DNA from: Bacteroidota bacterium | GTDB lineage: Bacteria > Bacteroidota > Bacteroidia > Chitinophagales > Chitinophagaceae | Length of the DNA stretch: 64,000 nucleotides | Assembly (NCBI GenBank): GCA_016715505.1 | Contig: JADJZY010000019.1 | Coordinates: 1 to 64,000, forward strand | Direction of reading: 5' to 3' | In this document: piece by piece, positions 27,171 to 35,284 of the stretch | Layout: every line of letters begins with the position of its first letter | Position numbering within the stretch: position 1 is the stretch's first letter | Program-made: the position numbers and the translations under genes | The notes under the pieces: model-generated | Told to the model about the DNA's origin: nothing | Database searches by the model: none | Seen by the model: the letters and a program-made list of their open reading frames with translations, nothing else

Positions 27171-28295
27171 ATGAACCACGATTACAGGCCCGGACTATTG
27201 GAGAAGTTTGGAATTTTTTATCTCCAAATTTTTAGAAAAAGAATCAGCCCTGTTAGCGATTTACCACCAGACGATCTGCTAAAACAACGTATCCGAAGAT
27301 ATACTTTATGGGGTGTGATCTTATCGGGTGTGGTGGGTTTGATTTGTGTATTTCCGATGATTTGGGCCGATGTACGTTATCAGCATGAACCATGGTATAT
27401 CCATTATGGAATCGTTGCAGCCGTCACCATTTTATTAACCTTGGTTGAGTTTTATTTTGTATTTCTGATTGCGCTTAAGTTGGTGCATGAAATTGCAGAA
27501 ACCATTTATATCCATGCGCATGAAAAGGAGTATTTGTTTCAGGGGCCATTTTCCATCATCAATATTCTTTCGCGTACAGCACTGGAAATTCAGGAACCAG
27601 AAATGGAAATTTTTGGAATTAATCCTTTTGAGAAAATTTCCAAACGCAACCTCTTGGTATTGGGATTGTTGTATAAACTTAAAATTTTTATGACTAACCT
27701 GGTGTTGAAATACACCTTGCTTTTATTGGTCGGTAAACAAGTGTTTGGTATTTCTATTTTATACGAAGCCTTGTTGGTTGAATTTTTTTGGAATGCCGTG
27801 GTTATTTTTAAAGTGATGCGCGAAGCACGTCTCCGACTGGGCGGCTTTGTTTTGGCCAATGAAATGACCAGGCTGCTTCCGTTCAATCCATCCTTCATAA
27901 AACTCAGTGAGCAGGCGCGTCAATGTTGTTTACGGGCTATTGGAAATACCGTCGTGTTAACCCGGAATTATCATCCGAATATGGTGGTACTGTTGCTGGA
28001 GTTTAAAGAAATTATGCAGATGCAGGAATTGAAAGATCTGGATAACTGGCCTTTGTTTTTGTCGCAATTGGCTAGCCTCAGCGACGACGAAAAAAACTTT
28101 GTACTTGATGTATTAACGGTTGCGGCCGCCTTCGACGGCCGCATTTCCGATTTGGAATATGCACATTTAAAGGAGGCTTATGCAGAAGATGCGCCTATTT
28201 ATTTAAAACGTATTCAAGCACTTCGTGAATATTTAACAGCCGGAAAAATACATGCCGCTATGCAATGCTGTAATTTCGATTTTCAAAAAGGTTAA
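27171..28295 (+). CDS. conserved membrane protein of unknown function
   Basis: A 374-residue protein with two strong transmembrane helices at about 43-63 and 82-105, a hydrophobic pair near 170-205, and a soluble C-terminal half. The last 80 residues (LASLSDDEKNFVLDVLTVAA, AFDGRISDLEYAHLKEAY) look like a TerB-type helical domain, in which acidic residues follow a short turn. I do not recognise a named family with certainty. It sits between rnc and pdxJ, six bases before pdxJ, so co-expression with pyridoxal phosphate synthesis is likely but its role is unknown. Confidence 0.75.
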   Translation: MNHDYRPGLLEKFGIFYLQIFRKRISPVSDLPPDDLLKQRIRRYTLWGVILSGVVGLICVFPMIWADVRYQHEPWYIHYGIVAAVTILLTLVEFYFVFLIALKLVHEIAETIYIHAHEKEYLFQGPFSIINILSRTALEIQEPEMEIFGINPFEKISKRNLLVLGLLYKLKIFMTNLVLKYTLLLLVGKQVFGISILYEALLVEFFWNAVVIFKVMREARLRLGGFVLANEMTRLLPFNPSFIKLSEQARQCCLRAIGNTVVLTRNYHPNMVVLLLEFKEIMQMQELKDLDNWPLFLSQLASLSDDEKNFVLDVLTVAAAFDGRISDLEYAHLKEAYAEDAPIYLKRIQALREYLTAGKIHAAMQCCNFDFQKG

Positions 28296-28300
28296 GCCGC

Positions 28301-29017
28301 ATGACGAAGTTATCAGTAAATATCAATAAATGGGCTACCCTGCGAAATGCAAGAGGCGGGAATAATCCAGACTTACTCAAAACAGCAATGGCCATTCAGG
28401 AAATGGGCGCTGATGGTATTACCGTTCATCCACGACCCGATGAACGACATATCCGCTACCAAGATGTATTTCAGTTGCGTCCGTTGATTCATACCGAATT
28501 CAACATAGAAGGGAATCCCCGGGAACAAAAATTTATCGAATTGGTTTTGCAAAATAAACCCGATCAGGTGACTTTGGTTCCTGATGCCGAAGGACAGTTA
28601 ACTTCCGATCATGGTTGGGATACCATCACGCACCAGGGTTATTTAAAAGGCGTGATTCGAACTTTTCAGGAAGCCGGAATTCGGGTTTCTATTTTTTTAG
28701 ATCCTAATCCGGAGATGATTGCTTCAGCTGCTGAAACCGGAACAGATCGTATTGAATTGTATACTGAATTCTATGCAAAACAATTTCATCAGGATACGGA
28801 GTCGGCCATACGTCCGTATCTATTAACCGCCGAAGCTGCTCGTCATCATGGTTTGAAGATGAATGCCGGTCATGATCTTGATTTGAAGAACTTGGCCTAT
28901 TTCGTCAAACAAATACCTGATTTGTGTGAAGTGTCTATCGGGCATGCACTCATTTGCGATGCTATCGAATTTGGATTGCACAATACCGTACAAATGTATA
29001 AACGCAGTTTGGTTTAG
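28301..29017 (+). CDS. pdxJ: pyridoxine 5'-phosphate synthase
   Basis: A 238-residue TIM-barrel enzyme that condenses 3-hydroxy-1-aminoacetone phosphate with deoxyxylulose-5-phosphate to pyridoxine phosphate. The start LSVNINKWATLRNARGGNNP and GADGITVHPRPDERHIR hold the N-terminal catalytic His and Arg residues. EFNIEGNP, DQVTLVPDAEGQLTSDHGWD, IELYTEFYA, LKMNAGHDLDLKNL and VSIGHALICDAIEFGL complete the family pattern. Length is normal. It is the last gene of the rnc cluster. Confidence 0.95.
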   Translation: MTKLSVNINKWATLRNARGGNNPDLLKTAMAIQEMGADGITVHPRPDERHIRYQDVFQLRPLIHTEFNIEGNPREQKFIELVLQNKPDQVTLVPDAEGQLTSDHGWDTITHQGYLKGVIRTFQEAGIRVSIFLDPNPEMIASAAETGTDRIELYTEFYAKQFHQDTESAIRPYLLTAEAARHHGLKMNAGHDLDLKNLAYFVKQIPDLCEVSIGHALICDAIEFGLHNTVQMYKRSLV

Positions 29018-29021
29018 GACC

Positions 29022-30134
29022 TTACCACTGTGGGAAGGCAGATGTGAATTTCTCCCCCCAATGAATTTTTTTGCCTCCAGGGCCAAATCCAAATAATTGA
29101 TTGAGTTTAAAATTCAAACCAAATTCATGATAGGCACCGGCTAAATGATAATGCGATTGTGCGTAATGAATCACGAATTTATTAAGATAAATACCTGCAC
29201 CAAATGCAAATCCAGACATGCCTTTTTTCTCATCCAGCGCCAATTCAGCTCTTCGCATGTGGTTGTAGCCCGCGCTGATTTCGATGCGTTTGCCCAAATT
29301 GACATCTAATGCAAATACCAGATGTCGGAATAACTTATCGGCAAAATAGGTTTTGTTTTCAACCGTGTTTGAGCTGTCACCCACAAAAAGTTGATTATCT
29401 GTTTGATCAGCTGGATTGTCGTAACGAACATCCCATCGATACAAGTGATGCCCCACAACCATGATGGTAAATGGTGCTTTTTTGAACTTTTTGGTCAAGC
29501 CGATTTGTAAATCGATCGGAAGGGGTTGACTCCCTTGCTGCAACTCATATTTTTTAATTTGCAAACCGGCATTTTTAACGACTGCCCCTAAATACCATTG
29601 ACTATTGGTATCAGCATAAGCTACTCCAAAGTCCATCATCAGGGCTGAGGCCTTCTGGTCAACTAACTGACTTCGGGCATATTGTAGAGTAGCCCCATAT
29701 CTCCATCGATTCAGGTAAGAACGGGATGCGCTTAACTGAAAAGCAAAATCACGTCCTTTGGCTTCTCCCTGAATTTGTCCCACCGGATCAGTGAGCGTAA
29801 AGTTGCCATAATTCAGGTATTGCAGGCCGAATCCGAAAGTGGTTTGAATGCCGGGTGCATGGTGTGCATAATATAAGTTCGAAATACCTGTTCCGGCATA
29901 ATAAACATTGTGGTTAAGACCCAATTGGGTATGAAAATCGGGGCGTAGTAGTGCAGGGTTGCCTGTACTCAGCATTACATCACTACCTGGTGAGGCTACG
30001 CTGATACCTCCCAGTGCACTCACATGAGGACTTCGCGAAAGACGCAAAAATTCAAAAATATATTCTCCTCCATTGACCTGAGCTAACATGTTGAAAGCAA
30101 TAAAAAGCGGTAGTAGGAAGATGATTTTTTTCAT
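29022..30134 (-). CDS. porQ: type IX secretion system protein PorQ
   Basis: A 370-residue outer membrane protein with signal peptide MKKIIFLLPLFIAFNMLAQ. The mature protein opens with GGEYIFEFLRLSRSPHVSAL, the hallmark of PorQ, and continues as a PorV-like barrel (DVMLSTGNPALLRPDFHTQ, RYGATLQYARSQL, IEISAGYNHMRRAELALDE). PorQ acts with PorU, PorV and PorZ in the attachment complex of type IX secretion. It is convergent with pdxJ, four bases apart. Other secretion genes are outside the window, but a cargo protein with a sorting domain is at 51067-52878. Confidence 0.88.
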   Translation of the reverse strand: MKKIIFLLPLFIAFNMLAQVNGGEYIFEFLRLSRSPHVSALGGISVASPGSDVMLSTGNPALLRPDFHTQLGLNHNVYYAGTGISNLYYAHHAPGIQTTFGFGLQYLNYGNFTLTDPVGQIQGEAKGRDFAFQLSASRSYLNRWRYGATLQYARSQLVDQKASALMMDFGVAYADTNSQWYLGAVVKNAGLQIKKYELQQGSQPLPIDLQIGLTKKFKKAPFTIMVVGHHLYRWDVRYDNPADQTDNQLFVGDSSNTVENKTYFADKLFRHLVFALDVNLGKRIEISAGYNHMRRAELALDEKKGMSGFAFGAGIYLNKFVIHYAQSHYHLAGAYHEFGLNFKLNQLFGFGPGGKKIHWGEKFTSAFPQW

Positions 30135-30255
30135 TGAGCAGAATAACGAATATTTGCCAAATATATTTTATTTCCTGCAAGTGAAGGGAAGCAATACAGG
30201 GCCAAGCCCGATTTAACTTTTAGAAGCGGAAAAGAGAGGAAAGTAAAAACAGGAC

Positions 30256-30675
30256 ATGGTGACTAAAAACCGCATAATTCGAGTGGCTGTTTTTGCCGGA
30301 ATCATTGCTTTGGCCGTACTTGCGCAAAAGATTTTTTTTCAATCAGCCCCGGTCATTTATCCCAATTTTGGTATCCCGATTCCCGCTGGTTATAGTACAC
30401 ATGGTATTGATGTATCGCGGTATCAGCGTAAAATCGACTGGGGAATGGTGGCTGAAATGCGCGATCGGGGCCAGAAAATTTCCTTTGCCATCATTAAAGC
30501 GACAGAAGGCGTTCGACTCAAGGATCCACATTTTGATCGCAATTGGCGTGAAATTGAAAAAGTCCCTCTCATTCGTGGAGCCTATTTGTATTTCAAACCT
30601 CAAAAGATGGTCAGGAGCAAGCCGATTTTTTTATCAGACATGTACCCCTTAAAAAAGGAGATTTGCCGCCGGTAG
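30256..30675 (+). CDS. GH25 lysozyme-like protein, N-terminal part before a frameshift
   Basis: Residues 1-113 are real: a membrane anchor (VAVFAGIIALAVLAQKIFF), then the GH25 domain start STHGIDVSRYQRKIDWGMVA with the first catalytic Asp, and SFAIIKATEGVRLKDPHFD. Near 30603, restoring one A in the AAAA run moves to the next frame (DGQEQADFFIRHVPLKKGDL). GH25 enzymes cut the glycan chain of peptidoglycan. Being membrane-anchored, it would act in the periplasm. Confidence 0.8.
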   Translation: MVTKNRIIRVAVFAGIIALAVLAQKIFFQSAPVIYPNFGIPIPAGYSTHGIDVSRYQRKIDWGMVAEMRDRGQKISFAIIKATEGVRLKDPHFDRNWREIEKVPLIRGAYLYFKPQKMVRSKPIFLSDMYPLKKEICRR

Positions 30676-30998
30676 TCGACATAGAAGAAACAAACCGGAC
30701 CGCATCTCCAAAAATTCGTGAAAGGTTGAAAGAATGCCTGGATGCCTTACAAGCCCATTATGGCGTTAAGCCAATGATTTATACCAATGTAGATTTTTAT
30801 AAACAGCATTTGGGCGAAGAATTCCATGTTTATCCTTTGTGGGCTGCCCACTACGAGCAAGCCGAAAAGCCGCGTATAGAGCGGGAATGGACCATTTGGC
30901 AGCATAGTTGCAAGGGGCATGTCAACGGGATTTCGGCAGAGGTTGATTTTAATGTAGTGAATGGGAGCATTTTTGCCTTACAGGAACTCTGTTTATAA
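30663..30998 (+). CDS. GH25 lysozyme-like protein, C-terminal part after a frameshift
   Basis: Continues the frame above: PPVVDIEETNRT holds the catalytic DxE pair of GH25, then LKECLDALQAHYGVKPMIYT, YPLWAAHYEQ, EREWTIWQHSCKGHVNGISA and EVDFNVVNG. Together the two parts make a protein of about 245 residues. The ATG used by this ORF is not a real start. Confidence 0.78.
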   Translation: MPPVVDIEETNRTASPKIRERLKECLDALQAHYGVKPMIYTNVDFYKQHLGEEFHVYPLWAAHYEQAEKPRIEREWTIWQHSCKGHVNGISAEVDFNVVNGSIFALQELCL

Positions 30999-31298
30999 GT
31001 AGGGACTACTGAATAACGCTCAAAATGGGTGGTGATGGTCATTCTAAAGAAAATTTATAACCTGGGTGCTCACTTTTTTAAGGCATACTGCTAAAAAGCG
31101 TTCACTTGATTTTCAGGATCTTTCGCTACTCAGAAATACTACATCTTCTTCGTTGCGGGCAACTCGGAGTATAACAATACAGCTTCCTTACCCGCGCCTT
31201 GAATCTAAAGCATTTCTGAGTTATTCAGGAGCAAATATGTAGCTGAAACCTGCTCAAGGAATTTTTTTCTATTGGCTTTAGGTGCTACTTTTGTTGCC
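30999..31298. other. intergenic stretch before nuoG
   Basis: No gene seen. TCAGAAAT near 31130 and ATTTCTGA near 31215 form a loose inverted repeat, and ACTGAATAA near 31008 is partly repeated in reverse as TTATTCAG near 31222, so the stretch can fold on itself. A TACTTTTG box lies next to the nuoG start. Confidence 0.35.
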
Positions 31299-32369
31299 AT
31301 GAGCGATGTTCAAACTCCACCCAAGAGTACTTTAACGGTTACTATCGACAATATTACCATTGAGGTCGAACCCGGCACAACCGTATTACAAGCCGCACGT
31401 CGGATTGGCGGCGATGTAACTCCTCCGGCCATGTGTTATTATAGTAAACTGGAGGGCAGTGGTGGAAAATGCCGCACTTGTCTGGTTGAAATTGCAGCAG
31501 GTTCTGCAAAAGATCCCCGACCCATGCCCAAACTTCAGGCTTCTTGCCGGACTGCGGTTATGGACGGCATGGTGGTTAAAAACATCACTTCAGATAAAGT
31601 GCCTGATGCCCGGGCAGGTGTGGTTGAATTTTTACTCATGAATCATCCTTTGGATTGTCCGGTTTGTGATCAGGCAGGCGAATGTCATTTACAGGATTTA
31701 GGATATGAACATGGTAAGGCAGGAACCCGGTATGAATTTGAACGCAGAACTTTTGAGAAGGAAGATATCGGCCCATATATTAAACTGCATATGACGCGTT
31801 GTATCCTTTGTTACCGTTGCACTTATGTAGCCGATCAATTAACAGATAAACGATGTCATGGTGTTTTAGAAAGAGGCGATCATGCCGAAATTTCGACCCT
31901 GATTTCTAAAGCCATTGATAATAATTTCTCCGGCAATATGATTGATGTTTGTCCGGTGGGTGCCCTCACCGATAAAACATTCCGATTTAAAAATCGGGTA
32001 TGGTTTACAAAGCCAGTATTGGCGCATCGTGATTGTAAAGATTGCTGCGGAGAGGTAACCTTGTGGTATCGGGGAGATGATGTGCTTCGCGTAACAGCCC
32101 GCAAAGATGAATGGGGTGAAGTGGCAGACAATACCAAGGATGGAAAACCGGGATGGATTTGTAATACCTGTCGATTCGATAAAAAAGATACCAAGGATTG
32201 GGTAATAGAAGGACCCATGAAAGTAAATCGTCATAGCGTTATCAATCAGGGGCATTATGAAAAATTGGTTCAACCTCAGGAAACTTTCAGTAAAGTAATG
32301 GATGGCCGTTCACCTAAATTGCTCATGGATATTCATAGTGTGAGTGATGTAAATAAGGACCCGGCATAG
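31272..32369 (+). CDS. nuoG: NADH-quinone oxidoreductase subunit G-like iron-sulfur protein
   Basis: About 356 residues from the ATG at 31299 (MSDVQTPPKS). It carries the N-terminal [2Fe-2S] ferredoxin of NuoG (MCYYSKLEGSGGKCRTCLVE, then ASCRTA), the His-Cys block HPLDCPVCDQAGECHLQDL for a [4Fe-4S] cluster, and the region CILCYRCTYVADQL with MIDVCPVGALTDKTFRF for another. The C-terminal part has DCKDCCGEVTLWYRGDDVLR and WICNTCRFDKKD, a remnant of the molybdopterin-oxidoreductase N-terminus. The large molybdopterin domain of E. coli NuoG is missing, as in many Bacteroidota. It relays electrons from NADH in complex I. No other nuo gene is adjacent; a NuoE-NuoF fusion lies about 13 kb away. Confidence 0.85.
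   Translation: MALGATFVAMSDVQTPPKSTLTVTIDNITIEVEPGTTVLQAARRIGGDVTPPAMCYYSKLEGSGGKCRTCLVEIAAGSAKDPRPMPKLQASCRTAVMDGMVVKNITSDKVPDARAGVVEFLLMNHPLDCPVCDQAGECHLQDLGYEHGKAGTRYEFERRTFEKEDIGPYIKLHMTRCILCYRCTYVADQLTDKRCHGVLERGDHAEISTLISKAIDNNFSGNMIDVCPVGALTDKTFRFKNRVWFTKPVLAHRDCKDCCGEVTLWYRGDDVLRVTARKDEWGEVADNTKDGKPGWICNTCRFDKKDTKDWVIEGPMKVNRHSVINQGHYEKLVQPQETFSKVMDGRSPKLLMDIHSVSDVNKDPA
31286..31293 (+). promoter_or_regulatory. putative -7 box of nuoG
   Basis: TACTTTTG fits TAnnTTTG and lies five bases before the preferred ATG at 31299. If used, the track start at 31272 lies upstream of transcription and is excluded. No -33 element at standard spacing was seen. Confidence 0.25.
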
Positions 32370-32375
32370 ATTTTC

Positions 32376-32671
32376 ATGTTCGAAAAACTCAAAAATAAGT
32401 GGAAAGTGGGTTCAGTGGATCTCACCTTGATTCTCTGCACCTTTGCCATTGGAGGGAGCCTCACAGGTTATTGTACCCGTAAGATTTTATCCTTCCTGGA
32501 TCTTAGCCATTCAGGCGTCTCTATTTTTTTATATATCGTATTGCTTACGCTTTTATGGCCGGTGATGGTGATATTGGTGAGTATTCCTTTCGGGCAGTTT
32601 CGTTTTTTTATACACTATTTGCAGAAGATAGCTCGCCGGATGAGGCTGATAAAACCCAACTCCTCATCTGA
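32376..32671 (+). CDS. DUF6787 family membrane protein, end frameshifted
   Basis: About 95 residues, beginning MFEKLKNKWKVGSVDLTLIL, with two transmembrane helices (CTFAIGGSLTGYCTRKIL; FLYIVLLTLLWPVMVILVSI) and IPFGQFRFFIHYLQKIARR. This is the pattern of the small Bacteroidota DUF6787 proteins, function unknown. The open frame runs on to 32879 in a non-coding frame. A one-base shift near 32638 would end the protein as DEADKTQLLI with TGA at 32669-32671, just before the EamA start. It follows nuoG after six bases. Confidence 0.7.
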
Positions 32672-32673
32672 CT

Positions 32674-32910
32674 TTGAGAGATCGAATTATCCAAAACAAA
32701 AATTTTCTGCTCATTGGCATCATTTTGAGTATGCTAACCTGGGGTGTTTCATGGCCGAGCGCCAAAATACTGAGTCGATATGGAACACCTGTGGAGATTG
32801 CTTTTTTGCGATTCATTTTTACTTTTTTTGGTGTATTGGCCATTTTAAAATTCTCGCATATTCCGGTCAGAATAAATAAGCAGGGATACCGCCCGCTTTT
32901 GATGGCATAG
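32674..32910 (+). CDS. EamA family transporter, N-terminal part before an in-frame stop
   Basis: 78 residues with the first EamA helices: NKNFLLIGIILSMLTWGVSW, PSAKILSRYG, PVEIAFLRFIFTFFGVLAIL. TAG at 32908-32910 interrupts the frame and the same frame continues at 32911 (ILMAAYSLLFFTGLKKGLAG). A single base change from TGG or CAG would explain it. The start is TTG at 32674. The family exports small metabolites. Confidence 0.65.
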   Translation: MRDRIIQNKNFLLIGIILSMLTWGVSWPSAKILSRYGTPVEIAFLRFIFTFFGVLAILKFSHIPVRINKQGYRPLLMA

Positions 32911-32913
32911 ATA

Positions 32914-33558
32914 TTGATGGCTGCATATAGTTTGCTTTTTTTTACCGGGCTTAAAAAAGGACTGGCTGGGGCAGGTGGTGTATTGGTGACGACTACTACA
33001 CCTTTGGTGACTTTTTTGATGGCGGCTATTTTTTCAAATCGTAAACTGATTACCCGCGAATGGCTGGGATTGGGAATCGGAATTATTGGAGGATGTTTTT
33101 TATTGAGCATTTGGAGTAAGTACGATCAGATACTGGCATCGGGGAATTTGTTTTTTTTCGGTTCTACCATTGTTTGGGCCATACTCACCCGATTTACTGC
33201 CAGAGCCAGTGACTATGGTGCAGCTCCTGCGTTCAGTTTGTGGATGTATTTGGTTTGTATCATTATTCTGGCATTTTTTCAGAATCAACATTTGTGGGAA
33301 GTTCTGCAAAAAGGAGATGGGCTCTTTTGGTTTAATATGATTTTTAATGCCGTGATTAATACCGGTATGGCTACAACTTTTTACTTTTATGCAACGTCAA
33401 AACTTGGGCCCGAAAAAACAAGCACTTTTATTTATATCGTACCTTTTGCGGCGGCCTTTTCATCACTGGTGATACTCAAGGAGACCTTAGCATGGAACAC
33501 CATCGTTGGAGGAATTTTGGGCATTGCGGCTGTTTGGGTGATTAACCGCAGGAAGTAA
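32914..33558 (+). CDS. EamA family transporter, C-terminal part after an in-frame stop
   Basis: 214 residues, in the same frame as the part above. It has about seven helices, including LVTTTTPLVTFLMAAIF (end of the first EamA repeat) and TFYFYATSKLGPEKTSTFIY, IVPFAAAFSSLVILKE and IVGGILGIAAVWVINRRK (second repeat). The joined protein would be about 295 residues, normal for the drug/metabolite transporter superfamily. Substrate unknown. Confidence 0.75.
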   Translation: MMAAYSLLFFTGLKKGLAGAGGVLVTTTTPLVTFLMAAIFSNRKLITREWLGLGIGIIGGCFLLSIWSKYDQILASGNLFFFGSTIVWAILTRFTARASDYGAAPAFSLWMYLVCIIILAFFQNQHLWEVLQKGDGLFWFNMIFNAVINTGMATTFYFYATSKLGPEKTSTFIYIVPFAAAFSSLVILKETLAWNTIVGGILGIAAVWVINRRK

Positions 33559-33630
33559 TCAGAGGATTGTTCTTAATGAAGGGTCACATTAATAACAAGC
33601 ATACATCATTCAGAGTAAAGAAGTGGAATA

Positions 33631-33653
33631 TTGTTGGTGAAGAACACCAACAA
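33631..33653. repeat. interspersed palindromic repeat, copy 1
   Basis: TTGTTGGTG (33631-33639), a 5-base loop, and CACCAACAA (33645-33653) form a perfect hairpin. The same core (ATATTGTTGGTGARGAACACC, here in two pieces to keep it short: ATATTGTTGGTGA and RGAACACCAACA) recurs at 35153-35176. There is no T run after it. Confidence 0.55.
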
Positions 33654-33670
33654 TGGCTAGTAAGCAGCCC

Positions 33671-34300
33671 CTAAATATTACTATGTATAAACATGAGTTT
33701 AATCTTGGAGGATGAAGCTAATTGTTGCGCTTTCTTCATGATCGTAAAAATCTCAGATGCACTTTGGGCATTGTATATGAACTCAAGTCGATAATCCCAA
33801 TGATAGCATACGTAAAAGGAATTGGACGATTGAATTTTTGGAGTGGACAGGTCGTCTACACTAACTATCTGAGAATTGATCATATATTTCTGGAAATTCG
33901 GACTCGCTGTATAAACATATTTGAAGGTGTCACTTTTTAAATTCACAATTAGATCGTCTAATGCATTCATACAGTTTCCTACTTGTAATGATCTCCCTGT
34001 ACTGTCGAATAAATGTAAATCAGGCAATGATAATGTGCTGCTTTTCAGGGTAGAAAGGTAAATCTGTGATGGTTGGTATATGCCTAACTTCTTCGCATAA
34101 TTCTGAATCAATATGGCATTGGAAGAAGTTGCTGTATCATCGCAACTATTCAATACAGAAGAGCTCAGCAGGAGCAGTAAAACCCTGCGTGTGATGATGT
34201 TGAGTTGTAATTTCTTAAGCCAATTCAAATACATGTCATTCAATAATTTTTTTTCTTTCAATTTTTGCCCACGGGATTTTAAAATATTCTTGGTATGCAT
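33671..34300 (-). CDS. hypothetical lipoprotein
   Basis: About 187 residues if begun at codon 23 (MYLNWLKKLQLNIITRRV). The hydrophobic stretch LLLLLSSSVLNSC ends in a Cys that fits a lipobox. The mature part has no recognised domain (YAKKLGIYQPSQIYLSTLKS, FDSTGRSLQVGNCMNALDDL, YNAQSASEIFTIMKKAQQLA). It lies in a region of doubtful sequence between two palindromic repeats. Function unknown. Confidence 0.5.
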   Translation of the reverse strand: MHTKNILKSRGQKLKEKKLLNDMYLNWLKKLQLNIITRRVLLLLLSSSVLNSCDDTATSSNAILIQNYAKKLGIYQPSQIYLSTLKSSTLSLPDLHLFDSTGRSLQVGNCMNALDDLIVNLKSDTFKYVYTASPNFQKYMINSQIVSVDDLSTPKIQSSNSFYVCYHWDYRLEFIYNAQSASEIFTIMKKAQQLASSSKIKLMFIHSNI

Positions 34301-34385
34301 TTAATAAATCTACAAGTTAAAATATCCTTTAACCAATTTAAGATGAATTGAGTGAACGAGATATATATGTTTCGTTTTGCCCCAA

Positions 34386-34570
34386 ACCCCCCCCCCCCCT
34401 CCCCCCCCCTTTCTTCCTCCCCTCTCCCCCCCCGCCCCCCCCCCCCCCCCCCTCCTTTAAACCCCCCAATTTTCCCCCCCCCCCCCCCCCCCCCGCCCCC
34501 CTCTCTAAATCCCCCCCTTTTCCATCCCCGGTTTCCTCTCTTTTTTTCTTCCCTTTTTTTTTTCTTTTAA
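34386..34570. repeat. poly-C / polypyrimidine tract, probably artefactual
   Basis: A stretch made almost only of C and T with C runs up to about 20. It lies inside what should be the C-terminal part of the ParB-like gene. The G-rich complement could form quadruplexes, but a run of mostly one base in an otherwise mixed genome suggests sequencing or assembly error. Confidence 0.7.
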
Positions 34571-34904
34571 ATATTTTTCTGACTAAAATTCTAACGCCTA
34601 AATCCGTTTCGGTTTTTGGGGGGTCCCAATCTTCATCAACAAATTCAATTTCTTCCCAAGGATATACATGTATCATAGTGGGTTTTAAAGTGTAAATCTG
34701 ACTGATTTTTGTTTTGGAGATGACTGAGGCTATGTAACGATGATGACCGTCAATGATAAGATCCTCATATATTTTGATTGCTGCAAATTGAATTCCAACT
34801 TGCATTTTAGATGAAATTCAAAGTTGATTTTTTTGAGTTGATCTAAATTTTCCGTGAAATTCTTCAAGCAAGGATTGAATATCTGTAGAGGATAATTTTT
34901 TCAA
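34571..34904 (-). pseudogene. ParB/Srx-like protein with HHRY motif, broken at both ends
   Basis: The minus strand reads KKLSSTDIQSLLEEFHGKF, an in-frame TGA at 34818-34820, then SSKMQVGIQFAAIKIYEDLI, IDGHHRYIASVISKTKISQI and VYPWEEIEFVDEDWD. The DGHHRYIA block is like the conserved DGxHRxxA of the ParB N-terminal/sulfiredoxin-like fold. The C-terminal side runs into the poly-C tract, so the true end is not seen. Function cannot be assigned; related small proteins occur in toxin and mobile-element settings. Confidence 0.45.
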
Positions 34905-35284
34905 GTCAATTTTTTTTTGATTTCAGTAATGATAGAACGAGAAATTTATATTTCTAAGGTGCTGAGGATAGAAGGGGTAAATGGCTAGGGCTAATCGGGG
35001 TTTCCTCCTTGATTATGGCATATCCTTTGTTCGGCGTGTGGGTGGATCCAATGGACCTAACTGATTAATTTCTAAATTTTTATGAACGATTTAATTCCGC
35101 AATGATAGAATTTGTTTGCTTGAGGAGAATTGAGAAGGAAGATTGCTTGGGATATTGTTGGTGAGGAACACCAACAGGCGAGAAAAGCTGAAACAACCAA
35201 AAAGCCCCGAATTCGCTGCCGCGCGAGGGATGCCACCCATAACTCACTTTCGGCGGCAAGGGGGGCGGGAAGCCGGAGGACAAA
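34905..35284. other. intergenic stretch with palindromic repeat
   Basis: No convincing gene. It contains the second copy of the palindromic repeat (35156-35176) and a G-rich segment (35255-35280) just before the lptG stop. The 91-residue frame at 35080-35355 looks like non-coding sequence. Confidence 0.35.
35156..35176. repeat. interspersed palindromic repeat, copy 2
   Basis: TGTTGGTG (35156-35163), loop AGGAA, then CACCAACA (35169-35176). It differs from copy 1 mainly in one loop base. The two copies are in the same orientation about 1.5 kb apart and flank the lipoprotein, the poly-C tract and the ParB-like gene. Confidence 0.55.

Noticed and set aside
34348..34695. Proline-rich plus-strand frame
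   Set aside because: Produced by the poly-C tract; no start signals and no family pattern.
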